Part shown: piece after piece, positions 44,003-53,717 of the stretch
How the letters are laid out: each line of letters begins with the position of its first letter
How positions within the stretch are numbered: position 1 is the first letter of the stretch
Source of the DNA: Parelaphostrongylus tenuis
Taxonomy: Eukaryota > Nematoda > Chromadorea > Rhabditida > Metastrongylidae
Direction of reading: 5' to 3'
Length of the DNA stretch: 64,000 nucleotides
NCBI GenBank assembly: GCA_019055375.1
Contig: JAHQIW010004459.1
Span: 62,001 to 126,000, forward strand
Notes under the pieces: generated by a model
The model's database searches: none
The model's input: only the letters and a program-made list of their open reading frames with translations
What the model was told of the DNA's origin: nothing
Program-made: the position numbers and the translations under genes

Positions 44003-44219
44003 ACCTTTTCTTTCGAGTGTTTTCTTAAGACCACACTCAAATTGCAACATGTCTCGTAATCATTATTTGAGCCAGCATGTCATGTAGTCTGTTAAATGAA
44101 CTGACTTATAGAGCCCGATACATGTGTTTCGACCTTGATGGTCTCATCAGTCGGGCGGTACCCTTAGCCTTTAGCCAATCCTCTCCGGGCGCACAGTCCA
44201 TGTACTATGAGTCAGCCGT
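44003..44219 (-). mobile_element. Hammerhead retrozyme-type element, copy 4 (nested)
   Basis: A 217-bp partial unit read on the minus strand, ending at 'actcgaaagaaaagg'. It contains one intact hammerhead. A short direct repeat (agtcat at 43997-44002 and 44220-44225, extendable to eight bases with one mismatch) may be the target duplication, though it is shorter than in copies 1-3. The flanking sequence on both sides is repeat family E, so this insertion is younger than that repeat. Confidence 0.75.
44113..44156 (-). ncRNA. Type I hammerhead ribozyme (copy 4)
   Basis: Minus strand: GCCCGA, CUGAUGA, GACC-AUCAA-GGUC, GAAAC, ACAU, GUA, UCGGGC. All core bases are present. Stem I has six and stem II four Watson-Crick pairs. 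Stem II differs at several positions from copies 1 and 3 yet remains fully paired, which is covariation. The stem III loop is ACAU rather than ACGU, so the self-complementary octamer of the other copies is broken. Confidence 0.92.
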
Positions 44220-44599
44220 AGTCATTCGATAGCGTAATCATTTCTGATTCCAACGTTGTACTAGTATCCTGAAAAGATCGCTTCTCTGAAATGCAGCAGG
44301 TAAGAGAAGCTGGATTCCCTCCGCGATCAAGGGAGTATTTGGCCAATCCACGTATGGCCGGCTGAGGCCGGTTGATGACACGGTGACCATCGATTTTTCG
44401 TGCAAATGAACGCGTACAGAAATATCGCGTCAGCAATTCACGTGGTCGTCTTACGCACACGCATGTGAATGGCCAAAAACCCTTTGATCGCAGATGGAAA
44501 TCAAAGTAATTTTACCTGCTGCGTTTCGGAAAAACGTCTTTGCAGGGAATAAGCACGCGTTGGAATCAGGAACTACGCTATCGAATGATTACTTATCGG

Positions 44600-44720
44600 A
44601 TCATTAGGTCGGTAGTCTTCCCGTGGTGTGATTAACATCCTGAGGAAACCACTTGGTAGCGGCTCTCCCTCATCGGTTGTCGCTACAAAGCAACAAGTGT
44701 CCGAACCACCATATCTTTGA
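44600..44720 (-). pseudogene. RTE C-terminal fragment
   Basis: Minus strand reads 'IWWFGHLLLCSDNR', stop, 'GRAATKWFPQDVNHTTGRLP'. It is equivalent to 'IRWAGHVMRFNDNR' and 'VTDWIPQDVKRSKGRP' of the copy at 57540-58236. A short decayed scrap. Confidence 0.7.
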
Positions 44721-44759
44721 TTTTTACATACTTACTTAGATTATTAGATAATCCGTGTT

Positions 44760-45139
44760 CACTAGTTGTGCGGACCCCAGCACTTATTCCAAAAGGTATA
44801 TTGCTGGTCGTGCTCATCACATTCCTTGCTTTCCTAAAATAACCTTGCAAGGGCGTTTTCGGTCTTCGGATGCCGCTTCCAATGAATAGATTTCGACGAT
44901 GGAGCTTTGGCTGGACTTCCTACAAGTTGACTTGGGGATGATGTTGGGTCGAAATCAAAAGCAAAAGTAGGCAAGAAAATCAAGTGACCGCTCACGGATG
45001 ATGTAAAGGCCAAAATCCACAAATAATTTCATAACCAAAATAACACCATTTTACAACGATACTACTATTCGACGTAAGAAACATGCGACGAGGCGATACC
45101 ATTTCTCTAAATTTACTCTTAGTCACCTTTCCGAACGTC
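44760..45139. other. Unassigned sequence between RTE scraps
   Basis: 'tgtgcggaccccagcactt' at 44770 resembles the start of SINE C. The minus open frame 44834-45022 begins with a hydrophobic stretch but matches nothing I know. Confidence 0.3.
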
Positions 45140-45725
45140 ATGCTATCATCAGAATAGAGCAAGATGGAAATCGACGCTTAAAAATTGCATCGTCTTCGAA
45201 TTATTGACAAGATCTTGCTCATGGTACCGAGCATTATCCATGCGAAACGAATGTCGATCGACTTCGACAACGATCGTGGAAGGATTGGTCTTCAACTAAA
45301 CTTAACGAAAATGATGTTCATGAGAAATGGATTGGTTTTGGATGTTGCATTCAAGTTCAACGGAATAACAATCTCTAGATGCTCCAGATACGTCTATATA
45401 GATTGGGAAGTCATTATGATGAACGACCTAGTTCTGAAATTAAGCAGAGGGAAGCGAGCGACTTGACGAATGTTTAAGAGTGAGGATATGGGGAAAAATA
45501 TAGCAAACATAAGATTCCGTGCTCATTTTTTCGCTCGGCAATTATCCTTGCTTTAACGTAAGCATCAGAAACGTGGTCGTTATGTAAAAAGGATGGAAGA
45601 CCATTTGGCGCCGTTGAACTCGCAACGGAAAGGTCGATGCTAGGAGTATTTCCAATCTCGCAAATGTGAGAAAGGATCCGAAGTCTTGAGTTACGTCAAA
45701 AATAAAGAAAGCGTTTCACACACCA
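45140..45725 (+). pseudogene. RTE reverse transcriptase 3' half, decayed
   Basis: Plus strand reads 'IIDKILLMVPSI' in place of the catalytic FADD box, 'GRIGLQLNLTKMMFMRNGLV', 'FNGITISRCSRYVYIDWEVI' and 'MNDLVLKLSRGKRAT'. After a stop come 'IRFRAHFF' and 'RIRSLELRQK'. The equivalents 'YIYLGREINMMNDLAPELSR' are seen in the 57.5-kb copy. It carries at least three stops or frameshifts and ends near the TA microsatellite. Confidence 0.8.
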
Positions 45726-45744
45726 GGCTATCGAAGAAGATGGG

Positions 45745-46137
45745 CATGTACATATACATGCATATATATATATATATATATATATACATACATAGATGCA
45801 CAATTATATATATACATATGTATATATATATATATATAAAGGATAAAGGAGAAAGCTCTCGGCTTTGATCAATCCCTGAGGGATGCGCCATGCATTCGAC
45901 TTCAATTTTTAACTTCGTTTGAGGTGATTGAATGCATATCTGGCCTTTACAATGACTCGCGGTGGCCTCCCGCTGAACCGAGTCAGCGCTGCTTATCCTC
46001 CCAGACAAGTCTGAGACCTGCCTGGTACCAATTTACCAACCCCGGAGGGATGGATGGCTTAGTGAGCCATGAGCGCGAGATCGAACCATTGACCTCGTGT
46101 GTGACGCAGAGCACCTCTAACCACTGCGCCACATGCG

Positions 46138-46181
<44 letters not shown>

Positions 46182-46195
46182 TAGATATATAATAT
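45745..46195. repeat. (TA)n microsatellite split by a SINE
   Basis: TA/TATG tracts occupy 45745-45837 and 46141-46190, on both sides of a full-length SINE A. One tract interrupted by the insertion, with TA-rich target duplication, is the simplest reading. Confidence 0.8.
45838..46140 (-). mobile_element. tRNA-derived SINE, family A (copy 3, full length)
   Basis: 303-bp minus-strand copy. Tail 'aaaggataaa' at left, head ending 'gagcgc' at right, with A-box-like 'tggcgcagtggttagagg' and B-box-like 'ggttcgatctcg', the best preserved of the set. High identity to the copies at 5457 and 30598 points to recent activity of the family. Confidence 0.9.
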
Positions 46196-46865
46196 GTGTA
46201 ACCAAGGGTTTTTAGATGATTATCTGAAGAAAGAAAAGCAGCACTAAAGTAATTATAACATAGAATCAATACCCATGTAATCGCCATACAGCTGACGAGT
46301 TAGCAACAACACGTGGTGAACATAGGGTAATACGAAAATAAAATCGTCATATGCTTGGAAAGTGGTTCGAATCTAATTCTGAGAGATAGGCAGCACAAGT
46401 ACTCTCACAAAAATGGGGGAGATATTTTGTAATATGGTCAGTGTCAAAGGTAGACCATACCAAAAAGCGCTTAGGCAGCATCCCGCATAAGAAAAACAAC
46501 ACTGTAAAAAATGAAGCCAATGATTTCGTACATTTTGATGCTCTGCATCCTTCTCGACTTAACGAGATCACCAATTCGGCGGAACCGAGCAGCACAAAGA
46601 GAGCTCTACTTTTTTTTGTCCTGCTTGAGCGGTATAAGTATGTAATGATTTTTCAACTTTCCACAAACTGTCACCAAATTTTACTGCACAAATCCCAGCA
46701 TTTTTAACAATCGTTCTGCTTCCTCAACGCTTCACCTGCAAAGAGGTCTTCGAGCATAGAGCGTACTGTCACGTCTGCTGCTTGAGAGTTTCATCTTCTT
46801 CATAAATGACATAAAATACTGACCAAGCAGATAAATATTTTTTTGCTTTGTTATTTTATTGATCC
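46196..46865. other. Unassigned sequence
   Basis: Nothing recognised. Confidence 0.3.
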
Positions 46866-47085
46866 GTCATCACAGTTTTTTTCACTGTGCGGAAACCAGT
46901 ACTTCTAGCAATCAACTCGTTTTTTTATCTTTTTCTTGAACGTCATAGGATACTGGTTGAGTATGTCTCTTTGCAAATAGAGGATACCCTGGCTGTAGCG
47001 TCTCATTGTTGAGTGCTGGGGTGCGCGTTTTAGACCGCACGCCACCACGAGCATCTCAACCACTCGGCCACGGCGCCCGATATAT
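46866..47085 (-). mobile_element. tRNA-derived SINE, family C (copy 1)
   Basis: Minus strand. The head contains 'gccgtggccgagtggttgag', a good tRNA(Ser/Leu)-like A-box, followed by a GC-rich hairpin. The body shares 'ggttgagtatgtctctttgc', 'cttcttgaacgtc' and 'agcaatcaactcg'-type blocks (plus-strand reading) with copies at 51680 and 53470. No B-box is obvious. Non-coding. Confidence 0.65.
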
Positions 47086-47335
47086 TTATTTATTCACTTA
47101 CTTACTTATACATTTATTTATTTATATTGTAAATAGGTATACGTATGCATACATACGTATACATATACAGATACATATATATATATATATATATATACAT
47201 ATATTCTATATATGATATATATAATACGTATAATATAATGTATTATAATAATATTATGTAATAATATATTATAACATGCAATATATATGTATATGAATGT
47301 ATATTATATATGTACAATGCGATAAGATATATGTT
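47086..47335. repeat. AT-rich simple-sequence cluster
   Basis: TTTA, TACA and TA tracts, then mixed TATAATA sequence. It has no coding content. Confidence 0.7.
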
Positions 47336-48430
47336 GAAACCTTGTGAATCCAATTTATAAGTATACGAAAGGAATGGAAACAGTGCTAGAGCTTTCACTA
47401 CTGGTATAAACAGACAGGGCATGTATCCGTCTGAGGTAGCTGTAGCATACCTACACTTTTTTGGCCAAGGGTGGGTTTTTCTGCGATGAAAGAGTGCGTA
47501 GAAAAACATTATCTGATAAACAAGGCGAATCATAGATACCAACATTTATTTAATTTGATCTGCAGTCCTTGATGATGTCACATATGCAGAAGGTAGGTGA
47601 ACAATTCTATGAGAAGGTATTCTAGAGAGTTAAAAAACCTCAAACTTCTATTTAGAAAACCACGCTTGAACACGGCATTGTAATGATCCCATTGAACATC
47701 TTAACGACGCGATTGTATGCGAACATAATTCTTGAAACTGTTAGGAAACCATCTGTGTCAAAATATTTTGTTACTTGTACTTTGTTGCCTATTCAAGAGT
47801 TTTGTTAGAGATAGGAAAGAAAAACACCACGTAAATGTGAAAAGTCCGAATGGATCACTCATAAATGATGTAAAGACTGAACAGCGTCCTACTGTAACAG
47901 AAAAAAATTAAATTATATGCGAAATCAAGTGCTTGTTAATCGACAAGAAGTAATTTGATGTAGTTAGTGACTACGGTGGCCGAATTGGCTTTTGTGACTG
48001 GAAGCCTTGTAAATGTCCAGCTTTCTATGCCGAACTACGCCCACCAATTTCCACCCTTGTTACCCACTAGTGAAAACAATTTTGCTTGAATTGACCTCAA
48101 AAGCACAAAAAGAAGCAAAAAGTGAAAGGTAATAAAAGAGAAAAGAGATACTAAAAGAGCAGAATGAGGACTCCACTTCAAATGAGCTGAAACTCTTTGA
48201 AAAAAATCGTGAGTGCATTCCTCAAGCAAGGTCATAGACCATTATCAACATATCAGTGCAATTTAACTACGAAGTACACTCAATGATGTTGAGTGTCCGT
48301 AGACGCGTGCTTAACTAATTGCAATACCGACGCCTATTTTGCTACCACTCCTACGCTACAAAGCAAAACGCGAGATGTTCTTTTAAATTTTCTATTCTTG
48401 TATGGTATCTGGCGACAAATCAAGAAACCA
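47336..48430. other. Unassigned sequence
   Basis: No gene recognised. Confidence 0.3.
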
Positions 48431-48990
48431 CCTTTTACGATAGAAAAGATATTTTCATAACAGTGTTAGCAATCATTCGAAAGCTCAAATCTTTAGCTAT
48501 TTCGCTGCATGGCTGTTTTTTCAAAAAGCTTGTTATAACAATGTAGCAGAAGGGAAACATTTGTGCTTCAGACATGCATATTTCTCGCAGATCAAATCTG
48601 TTCACTGGTATTATGAATAACCATTCGATAGCACATGTTTCGACGATTCCAACGGTGTGTTTATAATGGAAAGATCGTTTCACTGTAGTGTAACAGGGAA
48701 AATAAGATTGAGTTTCAAATACATGGCGCATTTGTTTGTTGGCTAATGTGTGATGGAGGGGAGGGCTGACCGTGGACTCCATCGACCGCATTGGCGCAAC
48801 TCACATGTGGAGTAAAGCTTTTGTTATTTTATCTGAAATTTCTTCTCCTCGGAAGGAACCTTAGAGAAAAACGTATAACTCTGATTCTGCCAGATCCGCT
48901 CTACACGTTCATATGATTCTAGTGTTTTCAGCGAAGTAACAGTAAAATCAGTTCTAGAGTTTCGAATGATTACTGACAGTGCAATGTAAT
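48431..48990. repeat. Interspersed repeat family E, several units
   Basis: Blocks 'gcaatcattcgaaagctc' (48470), 'aaccattcgatagcaca' (48618), 'cactgtagtgtaacagg' (48681) and 'ttcgaatgattactgaca' (48960) mark at least three units. Confidence 0.5.
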
Positions 48991-49364
48991 GCCGTTGTCC
49001 AGGGAAGGGGTGGTTTCTTCGTTTGTCGCCGTCTGACATAAAACCACTTTTACTGCTTTTAGCAGCGCTACTATTCAATAAATATACAGTCAAGAGGATG
49101 AGTAGAATAGAGCTGAGCAGCGGTGGCCTCGGTAGTACAGCAGTAACGCGGCCACGATATGGGCGAAGTGCGGGATGAACTGCCTGGATGAATGTTCTGG
49201 ATATCAGTCAATTCTTTTTGAATGTACTGCGGTGTTCCATAAATTCTTTTCACTGTCGTTTTATCCAGTTTTCTTTCTATTTCAGATCGGGATATACCGT
49301 GGTAAATTGGCAGATGTTCTAATAGCTTCAGCCAGGAGGGTCGTAGCATCATCTTGCCCCATAT
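48991..49364. other. Unassigned sequence
   Basis: Possibly the decayed 5' part of the mariner element that follows. A tRNA-like start near 49119 was noted but is weak. Confidence 0.3.
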
Positions 49365-49900
49365 GAATGAAATGGACTACCGTAAGAAGATGTCTCGATA
49401 GACACCTCATGCATTGACCGAACACGACCACGTTGCACTTATGACTATCTGCGAAAGTATTTCGCTGTAACTGTCAAGCACAAATTTCTCCAGTTGGTCA
49501 TCTCTAAAGATGAGCCCTAGGTCTACTATGAGAACAACACGTTACCACGTTTATTGTGTACCTGGCGGCAAAGATCCTCCAGCGCGATGCAAACCAACCA
49601 AAACCCAAGATTCACGTTGGAAAGATTGTACTCTCGGTATTCTGTTATTGGCAGAGCATGCTGCTTTAGGGACTGCTTCAGACAATAAACTGACAATCAA
49701 TGCCGACGTCTACGAGAAACAGCTTCGGAAGTTGGCGGCAGCAGTGCGAGAAAAGCGTCCAGAACGTCTCAGTGTCTCCCTTCTGCAGGATAACACTTGA
49801 CGTCACACTGCAAAGTCGACTCGTCACATTTTAGAGGAAGTGAGCTAGACTAGGGTATCACGTCCACCATATAGCTGATACATCTTCGTCCTTCCTCGCC
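49365..49900 (+). pseudogene. Mariner transposase pseudogene
   Basis: Motifs in order on the plus strand, across frames: 'DYRKKMSR', 'TPHALTEHDHVALMTICES', 'ISKDEP' (first catalytic Asp box), and 'TTRYHVYCVPGGKDPPARCK' (from about 49530). Then come 'KLTINADVYEKQLRKLAAAV', 'REKRPERLSVSLLQDN' (second Asp, about 49790) and 'TAKSTRHILEE'. This is the mariner family order. It is related to, but distinct from, the fragment at 3341. Stops follow 'MSR' and 'DEP', and there are frameshifts. The third catalytic Asp region is not found. The N-terminal HTH is missing or unrecognisable. Confidence 0.85.
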
Positions 49901-50290
49901 CTGGCGCAGCGGGTGAAAAAATCTAAATACTAGAACCAGGTCAAACAATGACCCGACCGACTTCTTTGATCACAAGTCTAATTTTTTCTTCCTCGCCTTT
50001 CTTATACAGTTTTCTTCACTGAAGTTTTAGTATCATTGAATGGCTTGATAAATGGCCATTCTATTTTGTAAGCTTGATTTCCAGACAAGGCTTTTTACTG
50101 CGCTGTAATAGCGATAAACAGAAATTACGTTTTGCCTTCGAAATGCTTAGTGTGCTCCTCTACCGTGCTTAGCTTTTAGTGAAGTTTCAATAATCATTCG
50201 ATAGCTTGAAAAGTGACAGTTCTAACAATTGATTTGTTACTTGAAGTGATCTTCTAGTGCGCTGTAACAAAGGACTTGAGATCCGTTCCA
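49901..50290. repeat. Repeat family E, partial units
   Basis: 'ttactgcgctgtaatag' (50095), 'aatcattcgatagcttg' (50193) and 'ctagtgcgctgtaacaaa' (50255) are the family blocks in inverse orientation. Confidence 0.5.
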
Positions 50291-50600
50291 GACCCTGACT
50301 AGTAACTCCTCCCTTCAAATTCACAGCGAGCTATTAAACTCTTATAAATAGAAAAGATTATGTGCTACTAAAGACCATTTATGGAGATCTTTTTTAGGAA
50401 AAAGAACGCCAACGTATCTTGAAAATTCTTACGATACAAAGACCATATCAATAGCATCTTCATTCTTTATTGCTTTTTTTGACGATTTCGTAATAGTCTA
50501 ATTCAAAGACACTTCTCCTTCAAAGTATACTTTAAGGAATAACTTGATGCTGTGACTTTCAGGAATAGTCGGAATAAGCCTTGACAAAGTCTACATTCAT
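50291..50600. other. Unassigned sequence
   Basis: Nothing recognised. Confidence 0.3.
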
Positions 50601-51640
50601 CAATTCACATCATTCCAGCGGAAATAAGCGTGGTTATGGGCGTTGCGTATTAAACATAAGCTGACTTTTGGCGCTACAGCGCTGTAAAAAGGCCTTTCCA
50701 GAAGACAAGCACACTTAAGAAGTTTCGCAGATTCCAGCTTTCAAATAATTACTGACAATTCAGGAGAAAGTCTTCGTCAACAGAAGTAATTTTTTCAAAA
50801 GCCCTATCCGACAATGGTAAGGTACCAAATTCAGTTCGAGAAAGAATTATTGATGAACTAGCATGTATGCTCTATGTATGCTAAAACATCATTTTTGACG
50901 AAGTAATCACTGTTTTCTGATTTTCCGTCACAATGAAAACTTTCGAGACTCACATCGCCGATTTTCAAAACATCCCTTTATAACGCTGCACGTGTTTTTT
51001 TTCTCCCATCTCGCTATAGTTTGCTGAACAAAACTCCATCCTCAGAGTGTTAATACTCAAACTATAGCACAAACATCGAAGAATCCAAAAATGTGTTTGC
51101 TTTTCAGAAACTTTGATCTTTTGATCTCTTTTGGTCCTTGATTTGTGCCTTAAATCTCGCCGGACAGAGTTCTTTCGTTAGACTATTGGTAATCATCTGA
51201 TACAGCAATCTTTTCTGATTCCAGCGATGTGCTTATTTTGTGGAAACACGGTTTAGCAGGGAATACAGAATCGAGTTCTATTATTGGTAACGCTCTTTAC
51301 AGGCCATTCGATAAGGCGAAGGCCGTGGCAGGAGCGTGGCAGGGGCAGGGCAGGGCGGGGCGATTGATATTTTATTATCCACTTGAAAATTTTTCCTCCG
51401 CTTCAAATCTAGATGAAACGTTGACTAAGATACTACGAAAATTTCTTTACGCTTGATACGCTTTTCGGCTTCCAGCGAATTATAATGAAGGCAAAAGTGA
51501 GTATGAAACATAATTTTTGTTGTGGATGCTATAACGTTATAAAAAAGTGTTTTGTAAAACCAGCGACGTGAAGCGATAACCTCAAGTTACAGCTTTCAAA
51601 TGGCTCCTATGCAATATTCTTCTCCAGCGAATTAGATCGC
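50601..51640. repeat. Interspersed repeat family E, several units
   Basis: 'ctacagcgctgtaaaaaggc' (50671), 'aataattactgacaattca' (50744), 'gccggacagagttctttcg' (51159) and 'gatgctataacgttataa' (51525) mark units in both orientations. At about 51300-51362 a G-rich insertion breaks the pattern. Confidence 0.5.
51342..51360 (+). other. Canonical G-quadruplex motif
   Basis: ggggcagggcagggcgggg: four runs of three or four G with loops of 2, 2 and 1. It satisfies the strict G3 N1-7 rule and is the only such motif I noticed. It is conspicuous in a region of under 40% GC. Confidence 0.85.
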
Positions 51641-51679
51641 TTTTTCATTTGTTTCCTCCTAATCAGAAATAACCTTTTT

Positions 51680-51860
51680 TTTTGCTACGGATCCCAACAC
51701 TTCTAGCATTCAATTCGTTGTTTCGTCTTCTTCTTGAAAGTCGTTAAAATATTGGCTGAGCGAGTCTCCTTGCGATCTCGAAGATAGTCCGGCTGTCGTT
51801 CCATAAGGCAATATTGTTGACAGCCGGAAGAGTTGGAGATGGAGCTCGGCACTATCGGGC
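51680..51860 (-). mobile_element. SINE family C (5'-truncated copy)
   Basis: Shares 'cacttctagcattcaattcg', 'ttcttcttgaaagtc' and 'ctgagcgagtctccttgc' with the copy at 53470. The tRNA-like head is not recognisable. An inverted 'gtccggctgtc' / 'gacagccgga' pair lies at 51788-51826. Confidence 0.55.
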
Positions 51861-52882
51861 TGTATTCAAAGATTCAGCAGTTGAATTTCAGTCACCGAAC
51901 AATGAAATTATTGTGGAATGATAGAGAGATATCACAAGAGTAGGAAGAAGCATTTTCCAAATGATATTTTTCTTCGTTAAATCGTATAAGAATTTATAAT
52001 AACCGTACACCATTGGTTTACGCCTTCAACTGAGCGTCTGGCAAGCAGACTCAAAACGTGATTGTAATGATTAGTTGCTTGCCGTCCTCGTTTGAGAAAC
52101 AGCGCACATATTAGAAATTCAAAGTAGAGAAAGTCTTCTTAATTGATCATAGTTGGGTATTCACAATACTTAAAAGTTCTTACGGAATCCGAAAGGGAGT
52201 CTTAGAAAATCGAAAGAGAAGCTAATGTAAGATAAAGCAAGAACTTTTTTTCAAATACTACTGAAAAAGAATGTTTCTATTCATACCGAGTATACGTAAA
52301 ATAACACGATTATCCTTTGATAGACACTTTCACGGTACACCGATGGGCAATTACTACGGCGATAAAATGAGCAATGAATGACGTTGAGCAAATCGTTTGA
52401 TGGTCGAGCTTGAAAATTTCACAATAAAATGCCCAATTTTGGACTGGTTTTTGCAATAATTGGAGAAATCTTGTATTATAGTAACCAAGTGCACCAGCCA
52501 GTGAAGTGATGGTCTACAGAAATAAAAAAAAGTTTGGAATAATAAGAATAGGTAAGAAGTGAAGACACATACTCAAAAACATTTTTGAGATAACGATTAA
52601 AGCATACGTTAAAAGACTAAACTAAACATCTGAAGCACTTCTAAACAAAAGCAGAAAATAACTCTTTTGTAAAACCTGCCGAAACGTACGATAGCCATAG
52701 ACATGTCAAAGTCAAAAAGGCTTTAAAGATTCTCTTAGGCTCTAATTCTTTAATCCGTTGCAACGAAAAGAATGAGCTCGGACATCCTAGATGAATCATA
52801 CTTTTTTTAACATTGCCTCAAGTGGAGGTAAAAACCGGGTTCACCAGGGCAATATCCTGACCGTGAACGTATGGAAGGTTTG
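51861..52882. other. Unassigned sequence
   Basis: Nothing recognised. Confidence 0.3.
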
Positions 52883-52901
52883 GTCAACAGGACTACTTAA
52901 A

Positions 52902-52977
52902 CCACATGACGTGAGGTCGAACAATCGACCTCCTGTGCGTTGCAGAACATCTCTAACTACTGTGCTACATGACTCCT
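52902..52977 (-). mobile_element. Solo tRNA-like SINE A head with 19-bp target duplication
   Basis: The 76-bp insert matches only the tRNA-like head of SINE A on the minus strand (A-box-like 'tagcacagtagttagagatg', B-box-like 'gattgttcgacct'). It is framed by a perfect 19-bp direct repeat, gtcaacaggactacttaaa, at 52883-52901 and 52978-52996. The size is that of a tRNA, so it could equally be a retropseudogene of the parent tRNA. Confidence 0.8.
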
Positions 52978-52996
52978 GTCAACAGGACTACTTAAA

Positions 52997-53469
52997 ACTT
53001 CAATTTAGTGCATTGCTTTATTCAGATATTTCGAAAATCCCACAGTGACTATCAAACAGAATCAAAATACAAAACAATCATGAAAATTTTCGAATGTTTG
53101 GAGAACTCAATACAACATAAAGAGAGATCTCATAAAAGAAAATTCCGAAATTGTACAATATTTCTACAGTTCTGAATGCTTATACATCTAAATACTCAAC
53201 AACAAGTTTTAGAAGTAAGTGGCTACCACATTTTCAGTCAGATTCCTATCGCAATATCCACGCGTATAATACGAAATCAGATCCATGAATATTCAACTCG
53301 AATGTGATAAATAAAACAAGAGATGGTAATCTGAATGTGGAAACGATGCGATGTATTCACCTAACTAGTAAAACAAGGAATTTTGTGCTCTTTCTTTTCC
53401 AGTTTTACATGATAGGTGCTACTTTCAATTTCACCTTACCTCTTTATTTCAACTCTCTTAAAGTTTTCT
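52997..53469. other. Unassigned sequence
   Basis: Nothing recognised. Confidence 0.3.
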
Positions 53470-53717
53470 TTTTTTTTACTGCGCAGGTCCCAAAACATCT
53501 AGCATTCAATTCGTATCCTCGTTTGTCTGAAAATCTTATCTTCCTCACGAACGTCTTAAATTACTGGTCGAATACGTCTCCTTGCCATCTTGAGGATATC
53601 CAGCTTGGAGCGTTCTCTAGGGCGCTCGTTACTGATTGCCGAAGAGCGGAGGTGGTGGATTAGCTCCGCAATGAGCTGTGACGAGCACCACTAGCCACTA
53701 GGCCACAGGCTCCCGAT
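53470..53717 (-). mobile_element. tRNA-derived SINE, family C (copy 2)
   Basis: Minus strand: head 'cctgtggcctagtggctagtg' (A-box-like) at the right end, then body with 'gagacgtattcgaccagtaa' and 'gaattgaatgctagatgttt'. The clearest copy of the family, about 248 bp. Confidence 0.65.

Larger units (their letters stand above)
43805..44620. repeat. Interspersed repeat family E, interrupted by retrozyme 4
   Basis: Family blocks lie on both sides of the retrozyme. 'cctcattcgctggagagga' and 'gcggacagctcttcctttg' are on the left. 'gtcattcgatagcgtaat' and 'aaaaacgtctttgcaggg' are on the right. The element 44003-44219 sits exactly where the uninterrupted family would join 'cctttg' to 'tcattcgatagcg'. 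Confidence 0.55.
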
